Source of the DNA: Bisporella sp. PMI_857
Lineage: Eukaryota; Ascomycota; Leotiomycetes; Helotiales; Helotiaceae
DNA: 64,000 nt
Reading direction: 5' to 3'
NCBI GenBank assembly: GCA_021307315.1
Contig: JAJSPD010000006.1
Coordinates: 1,054,001 to 1,118,000 of the forward strand
The notes under the pieces are model-generated. The model worked only from the letters and a program-made list of their open reading frames with translations. It was not told where the DNA came from and did no database searches. The stretch's first letter is position 1. Each line of letters starts with the position of its first letter. Positions 58,153 to 64,000 of this stretch are shown piece by piece. A program made the position numbers and the translations under genes.

Positions 58153-60070
58153 TTATAGTGCAAACTCTTTAACAAAGCCTTCTATCGCCTGAAGTGCCAG
58201 CCCAACATGCTTTTCTTCGTGAATCATGTTGATAGAGAAGAAGCCCCTCTTTCCGATATACAAACCATGCCCCAGCAAGTAGAAGAAGAAACTATTGAGC
58301 AATACCTCACTCTCAGGCCCTCGGAAATGAACGCCCACCAAGCTCCCAAATCCTGTAGCCTCCAGCTTTGACCCCCAGCCATTCTCGTTGGCAATACGAT
58401 TAATGCCGTTGCGAAGCAAATCACCAATACCATTCATCTGCGCGAAAATATCTTCGGTAAGCAACTTTGAGGCCGCGATCCCAGCCGTCATGGTGAAAAT
58501 GTTGTTGTTGAAAGTCCCTGAATGGGTCAAGCTCTGCACCCCAGCTTCAGTCGAGGCATTAAGATTGAACCTCTCCATAATCTCCTGCTTTCCACCGAAC
58601 GCACCAAAGGTAAATCCTCCACCGAGGTATTTTCCTAGAGTTGTCATATCAGGTATGATATTGAAGTATCCTGGATTCCATGAAAGTGTAATCTCGATGT
58701 CATGACTTCATCAAAGATGAGGATGGCGCCGATCTTGGTGGCTGCTTCCCGCAGGAATTGAAGAAACTCGCGTTTCCCGGGTATGCATCCTCCTGCTCCG
58801 AGGACAGGTTCTACAAGTATGGCTGCTATTCTGTCCGTTAAGAGACTTCTGGTACCTTCGATGTCGTTGTATGGGGCGACGATGAAGTTGTGTGGGATGT
58901 TCATTGGCTCGTATTCGTGGTGGAAGGATAGTGTTCCTCCATGGTAGCCATTTTTGAATACCACCACCTAAGTCGAGTTCCAAAATCAGTTCCTAGCTTT
59001 CGCAAACGAAACTGTCAAAAGATATTCCTTACCTGATTTTCGCTGCGTGTGGAATTTTGCCACCGCGATAGCCATCTGATTCGCCTCTGTTCCTGAATTG
59101 CAGAATCGAACGCGCTCCAAGCTGGGAAATCGCCGCTGTATCAAGCGTCCAAAAGTTGCTTCGTGTTCAGTCAGACCGCCGAGATTGATTCCTATCTTCA
59201 AGGCTTCCTGAACAGCAGCTTGTAATGTGGGATGAGAGTGACCGTAGATTCCTGCTGAGTACTCGGACACAAAGTCAACATACTCTTTGCCATCAAGGGA
59301 GGTGACATAACACTGTTGGCCCGATTTTAACACCAGAGGAAATGGAGAATAAGCCAAAACGGATCTCGTATTTCCACCGGGAAGAGTCTGCGTTGCCAGT
59401 TTATAGGCCGCTTCTGATTTAGAATTTTCCACGGCATAAGTTTTGAGCAGATGTGCCAGTTTAACATCCAAATTTGGGTTGAGCACATCGCCTTTGCGTT
59501 CAGAAAGCACGGCATCTGTTGAAGGCCCATTTGGTTGACTCTTGGCCTCCCTTGTGATCGGTTCAGGGTTGCAGAGGATCGAAATGGATAGATTGTTTGC
59601 TCACCATGTCGATGTTCGACATACACGGTGACTAGATCCTTTATGCGTAATATTTTTCCTTTAGAGCCTTTTTCGATCCATATCAAACTTCCCTCCGTTG
59701 CTGTATGCTCGGTCTTGGAAGCAACATCAAGAAGTGTGATCTCTCCTGAGCAGTTCACTCGGTTAGAATTCGCTCTGCGATAAGGATTAGTAGACAATTG
59801 ATGGGTCTTACCGGATACAACATATTTGGCTTCGTCATATTCAGCCACTATCTCTTCGGATTCCTCTGTAGATTCACCAACATGCTTCCAGGAACCAATA
59901 CGGATAGGTGTTTTGGATTCAGGACTGTCACATGTTCAGCGACAACCTTCTTGCCAGCAGGATATATTCCTCACTTACTCGGACGCTACTAAATGGGTCC
60001 AGTAATCATTCTTGTGGTTGAAGGCGAATTTGTGGCCTAGTGGCGCATCATGAATGACTCGGAGTGACAT
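58153..60070 (-). CDS. Cupin-class III aminotransferase fusion protein
   Basis: Two modules splice into one frame. The N-terminal module (60070-59605) starts MSLRVIHDAPLGHKF and includes EITLLDVASKTEH, EGSLIWIEKGSKG and VYVEHRH, an EutQ/cupin-like barrel. An 89-nt intron (59516-59604) joins it in phase 1 to DAVLSERKGDV. The second module is a PLP-dependent class III aminotransferase of the glutamate-1-semialdehyde aminomutase type. It has TLPGGNTRSVL, FCNSGTEANQMA (phosphate-binding), GYHGGTLSFH, ILVEPVLGAGG, IFDEVMTSR (the PLP-ring Asp) and TLGKYLGGGF with the Schiff-base Lys. Other introns are 59925-59978, 59773-59811 (39 nt, in frame, doubtful) and one from 59032 to about 58968. Frame errors sit near 58967 and at 58670-58671. 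The substrate is unknown; an amino-alcohol or amine is a guess from the cupin. Confidence 0.8.
59516..59604 (-). other. Intron joining the cupin and aminotransferase modules
   Basis: The 89-nt intron has donor GTGAGC and acceptor CAACAG in phase 1. Without splicing, the cupin frame runs about 90 residues into the aminotransferase exon in the wrong frame and ends at 59327. No stop codon follows the cupin immediately, which favours a fused protein over two genes. Confidence 0.7.
59925..59978 (-). other. First intron of the cupin module
   Basis: The 54-nt intron has donor GTAAGT and acceptor GACAG in phase 2. It joins THLVAS to DPESKTPIRIGSW. Confidence 0.8.
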
Positions 60071-61115
60071 CTTAACTATTGAATTCCTATTGTTTTGATG
60101 AAGGCTATAGTTAGTGTTGGTTCCGGGTACCCAGAGCAGATTGTTCGTCGTGAGTGTTCTCCAACCTCCAAGCAGCGTTATCAAGGGGCAGGCCAATGGT
60201 GCTCATATAGGTACTATTCGAAGCCAGAAATGCCACCAAGGGTGCGAATCATGAGCCGAGGCCGTATTGTGTTCTCGAGTAAGGTAGCTTATCGGTTATC
60301 TACGGGCCTGGGCCCGAAATAGGTGAGTTATCGGGATATCGGATCTGGTCGGCAAGTATGAACAGAATTTGGGGGGGGGGGGGGGGTAAATATCTATCTT
60401 CCTGGGTTCCTGATAGTGTATAGCTGCTTATCCCACCCGAACCTGAGAAGGAACGGGCCGAAAGAAGTGGCTGGCGGTGCCAAGTTGATATCCCTCCACT
60501 GCCAAGATCCCAACTTTGACTCCGAAGTCGCCCTTGTGTTAAACTATCTAGACTACTAAAGGATTCCATGTCAGCCACCAGTGGACCGGTAATGGATGGT
60601 TATTGCTAGTATGACGGCCCCGAACCTTATTACTTGCATTGTATTCTTGTCGTAACTATGTAATCTGGATCTGAAAATGCGGGGCGTAACATCATCCCTC
60701 GTCTCTTACTTCCAGTCCTTGAAGCCTTCAAAGCACTTTTCTCAGCCCAACATAGCCCTCTCGTGATCCCTCATCTCTTCTCTCCATATGCCCGTATGGC
60801 GCCTAGTGATTTAATGTTATTGTGAGGCGGCCAACTCCCGGCTGTGATTGCCAGCCGTGATTATCTCTGAATGTAAGGTTTGATGATAAAGCCAACAGCA
60901 TCTCTCGACTGATCATCGCTTTCCAGTCTATTCCCAACCAACTCTGCAAAACCTACAAGTGTTCAAATCACTCATTACCCCTTGACGAGCTCTACGTCTC
61001 CAATTGTCAAGTTCGTCTACTGCTTTTCCTTGCCTTTAGGCAAACTTATCTCATTTCTATCGGCCAGGTTAGACAATAATTTCCCGTTCCAAAGCTCAAT
61101 CAGTTCTCTAGCACC
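60071..61115. promoter_or_regulatory. Divergent intergenic region between the fusion gene and the permease relic
   Basis: About 1 kb between genes on opposite strands pointing apart, so it should carry both promoters. No specific site is recognised. It contains a 16-G run. Confidence 0.4.
60371..60386 (+). repeat. 16-base G homopolymer
   Basis: An unbroken run of G lies between TTT and TAAA. Its length is close to the limit of reliable base calling and may not be exact. Confidence 0.9.
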
Positions 61116-61614
61116 GTGTCAGACACAATTCAGCACAAAATATGGAGTGACGGCGATGCTCCTCAAAAAAACCGCGATGAGGCAGAAAATTAAGTGGTGC
61201 AAGACTTGGGTTACGAACCTGTCTACCTTCATGCCTTTAGCAGTATGACAAGAATGGCATTGACAATTGCATTGGCGTTGTAAGTGCTCTATGCAGTACT
61301 ATCTACCTTCCATCATATTGACTGGTCCTTAGGCCTATGTCGGCGTTCTTAATTATCGCCTTTTATCAGGTTTTCAACGCAGGTTATTGGGGGTTTGTCT
61401 TGGTAAGTAACAACTATGTAGAAATGATTCACAATCCCGATGACCTTGCCAGGGTTGGTTCATCCCGTGTATCCTTTTCTTTCCGGTAGCTCTATCGGTA
61501 GCTGAGCCGTCTTCGTCCATGCCTATCAACGGAGTTTACTACTGGTGGACCGCGACATGGTCATCGCAGTCTGACCTAGACCAACTCCAGACTCAGCGGG
61601 AACGTGGGGTATGA
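61116..61614 (+). pseudogene. 5' fragment of an amino-acid/GABA-type permease (APC family)
   Basis: The frame begins SDTIQHKIWSDGDAPQ at a GTG where an ATG would be expected. After a TAA it continues VVQDLGYEPVYLHAFSS and MTRMALTIALAL. Two introns with good signals (donor GTAAGT at about 61281, acceptor TTAG at about 61333; donor GTAAGT at about 61402, acceptor CCAG at about 61453) give MSAFLIIAFYQVFNAGYW and GWFIPCILFFPVALSVAE. PSSSMPINGVYYWW follows, the well known loop between membrane segments 2 and 3 of fungal amino-acid permeases. Homology ends at about 61570, so nine or more of the usual twelve segments are missing. It is clearly truncated and non-functional. Confidence 0.7.
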
Positions 61615-61699
61615 ACGTCCTTTCCAGAGACGGCTACCACTCGCTCGTACAGATGCCACAACGCAAATATGAAGATCAGGAAAACCTTGTAGAATATGG

Positions 61700-62055
61700 G
61701 CTCCACGGCTCGCCTCAAACACTAAAGACGAAACTTTGCTAGAAGATTATTACTCTGCATTGAACGATTACCGCCGCTATCCTCCGTATCAATTCCCGAA
61801 GAAGTTTTCTGTCTTGGATGAGAAGGGACGCATCCCCTTGATAGTGTTGAGAGTGCTTGGATGGGAATTATTGGGATGACCAGGGATGAGGGTGTGATCA
61901 TCGGACCCGTGAAAGAGAAAATTGGGCAATTTACGGTAGTAGGATATAATGGTGGTGGAATGACAAAGCGCTGGGGTAGTGGGTTGGTCGTTGCTGATAT
62001 GGTGTTGTGGGAACTGGGGAAGGAATATAGTGAAGACAAAGGAAGTCAATCTTAG
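61700..62055 (+). pseudogene. 3' fragment of a FAD-dependent amine/amino-acid oxidase (DAO-like)
   Basis: Starting about 100 bases after the permease relic, the sequence reads DETLLEDYYSALNDYRRYP and then, one frame over, AWMGIIGMTRDEG, VIIGPV, GQFTVVGYNGGGMTKRWG and VADMVLWELGKE to a stop at 62055. This matches the C-terminal end of DAO-family oxidases (W-x-GI-G-T, then GP, GHGM and ADMV). The N-terminal Rossmann domain with its GxGxxG motif is absent from the window. The fragment is the tail of a lost gene, brought next to the permease start by a deletion or left by decay. Confidence 0.62.
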
Positions 62056-64000
62056 GCGCCGCCGGACTGGTACCCCAGTGCTTGGATCAGAAATCAGGAC
62101 ATGCTTTGAATTACTGAATACAATTCTTGTACTTCCGAAAATTTGGTCTTGAAGTGATTTTGTCCTTGATTTATTTAGTTTACACGATTCTACCGGGTTG
62201 CTTGGGTTTCCCTTCCCCTTCCTCCCTCCTTATGCTTACGATGGGAGATATTCGCAACCCTTGGTTGTTATACCCCATTGCTTGCCAGCATTTTGCAGAC
62301 CACGCTTCGAGGACCGGGTTGTCCGTCTGAAAGACAACATGAAGGTATTTAGAATGAGCACACGTAGTTTTGTTGCCTCGATCAATATCTAGAAAAAAAA
62401 CAGACCCATTGACGTGTTGTGTTTGTAAACCTAAAAATATATCTCTAATAATAGATGAGCCCCATTTTGTGCCCTTTACTCGCCAGTTAGTCCACCGTCA
62501 GTATGAACCTACGCCATGAGCCTTTTTCCACCACCTGACGAAATTTAAGAAATGTGCCGCCATAGAGTTTCGACTTCCTACCATCCCATTGGTTGGATGG
62601 AATAGATTTATTATAAACCCTTGAGGCCTGGCTATCGGACATCCACGTCATTAGCTCCAGTCTTCACTGTAGAGGTTCTCCACTCAGAGGCATATTCCAT
62701 GGTAGAGTTGCATGAGCCACATTTTTCAGAAACGTACGCATAAAGTAGATTATTCTCCAGTTATTTAATAGCTGAGCATAATAGTAGCAGAACCCGTGAT
62801 AAGTACGAGAATACCATTGGTATGGAGCACAACGCTCCTACCTAAAGAATATTAGGTGCTTATGTAGAACCCGTGTCAAAGCCTGTTGGCAAGACTGAGG
62901 TGTTTCTCACCAAGCAAGATGGATAAGGTGGCAGAGGGGCGGGTAAAGCATAGTATTCTATTGTAACAAAATTAACAATTCTTCAGCAAGCTTAAGGTTA
63001 CATCGACGCGAAAGAGAGACTCGACTGGATCGACTGGCCTGGAAGTACGATCATCGATTCCAACTATGCTCTTCTAGTACGGGGAAAGGACTCTAAAGAT
63101 AGCAAGTTTAAAATTGTCATCCTGATCCTCGAACTTATTACCTCTATCCGACCATCTTTCCGGAGAATAGGCTGAGCCGAAGGACTCTATCAGGTAGAAA
63201 ATTTTTGGATGGCCTTTTGAGCCTGTCAGTTTCAACAATTCGGATTATCTGATTACTAATGGCATATGCATAATTTTACCATATCTCTAGGAACCCATTT
63301 CTAGATACTAAAAGCTTGCCTCGAAGTCAAGTTCAACACAGTATTCAGCCTCTCTTTGGGCCTTTGTGAGAGCACAAGAACGCCACGAGGCGTTGCATTA
63401 CGAATCGAACAACACACATAAAGGCAGCTGAATCAAAACTTGCCGAGAATGGGTTCTGTGCAAGGAGGAGGGCTGTTACTCTAGATACCTGCTTCTATTC
63501 AATAGGAGATGAGAAGACCCAAGACTTACCGGTGTCTCGAACCTGCCGGACCTTGGTGGACTCGACGAGCGCATACCTCACGGCATTATAGCCGTAATAA
63601 GCTGCTTTAGATACGGCAAATGTGCTGCGATTTCAAACCTGCTAGCCACCATCAGAATGTTCTTACGGTCGTCCAATACGAATACTCTTCCTGTGAGGGG
63701 AATATCACCCTCAAGTGTATTCTTCCTCTAATTGTGAGCTTTTTGAAGAGTTCAGAGGTCATGTTCTAAATTGGAGCCTGAGGTAATTAGTTGCTACGAG
63801 CTTGTTACAAGTGAATATGGGTGATATTAGGAAAATATTTGCCTTAATGTGGCATTGCCAGAAGCTATGAAGGCAAATGCCGAAGTGATGCATGGCAATG
63901 TTTTACCAGCTCACCTCCCACCTACCAATCAATACAAGTGGCTTCTATCACCCATTGAATAAGTCTCAGCCCTCTTTCCTTTTCTGTCCTCAACCTCATT
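62056..64000. other. Gene-free right edge
   Basis: About 1.9 kb with stops frequent in every frame and no feature I can support. A promoter-like A-run (TAGAAAAAAAACAG) lies near 62391. Confidence 0.5.

Noticed and set aside
1..64000. tRNA genes, CRISPR arrays or bacterial operon features
   Set aside because: I scanned by eye for B-box GGTTCGANNCC with a matching A-box and for spaced direct repeats and found none. Intron-bearing genes make the window eukaryotic.

Overview
The window looks like nuclear DNA of a filamentous ascomycete (Pezizomycotina). The signs are spliceosomal introns of about 40-100 nt with GTRNGY-type donors and CTAAC-like branch sites, a Zn2Cys6/fungal-trans regulator, a GH55 glucanase, a heme-thiolate peroxidase remnant, a HET-like fragment and fungal housekeeping genes (DBP6, GPI3, AAH1). 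A leotiomycete is my guess from the flavour of the proteins; no marker here proves it. I see no tRNA, rRNA, CRISPR array or intact transposon.

Layout: 0.9-2.9 kb is a MYND/SET gene. 3.2-4.1 kb is a broken ExoIII-type endonuclease. 4.8-5.7 kb is a conserved hypothetical gene. 6.1-7.8 kb is a two-BTB protein. 8.4-10.3 kb is a secreted type-B carboxylesterase. After a repeat-bearing gap, 13.4-15.4 kb is a decayed membrane aspartyl protease. 17.5-19.2 kb is an MFS transporter. 20.3-24.6 kb is a head-to-head housekeeping pair, DBP6 and GPI3. 25.4-33 kb is a degraded accessory stretch: a truncated chloroperoxidase, a GNAT acetyltransferase, a HET-like scrap, a Cys/Ser-rich membrane protein, a secreted protein and a stop-riddled hypothetical. 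34.4-36.7 kb is a Zn2Cys6 regulator, followed by about 5.5 kb almost without genes. 42.3-43.3 kb is adenine deaminase. 45.6-46.1 kb is an acidic coiled-coil protein. 47.7-50.4 kb is a GH55 exo-beta-1,3-glucanase. 51.8-56.7 kb holds two multi-exon orphan genes, one carrying a PD-(D/E)XK-like ExK motif and a C2H2 finger. 58.2-60.1 kb is a cupin fused to a class III aminotransferase. 61.1-62.1 kb holds the start of an amino-acid permease joined to the end of a FAD amine/amino-acid oxidase. The last 2 kb is empty.

Two themes cut across the window. First, many well conserved genes, including two whose yeast counterparts are essential (DBP6, GPI3), are interrupted by single-base frame changes at short homopolymers. 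G or C runs are usually one short and A or T runs one long. This looks more like an unpolished assembly than biology, so single-frame gene callers will fragment these genes. The BTB, esterase and MFS genes read through cleanly. Second, some loci are truly decayed, with stop codons, lost domains or truncations: the endonuclease, aspartyl protease, chloroperoxidase, 32 kb hypothetical, permease and oxidase. Several of their stop codons are what C-to-T change would give, as expected from repeat-induced point mutation (RIP).

The most novel-looking objects are the cupin-aminotransferase fusion, which sits next to relics of an amine permease and amine oxidase and suggests an eroding amine-catabolism cluster, and the 51.8-56.7 kb orphan pair with the nuclease-like/C2H2 protein.
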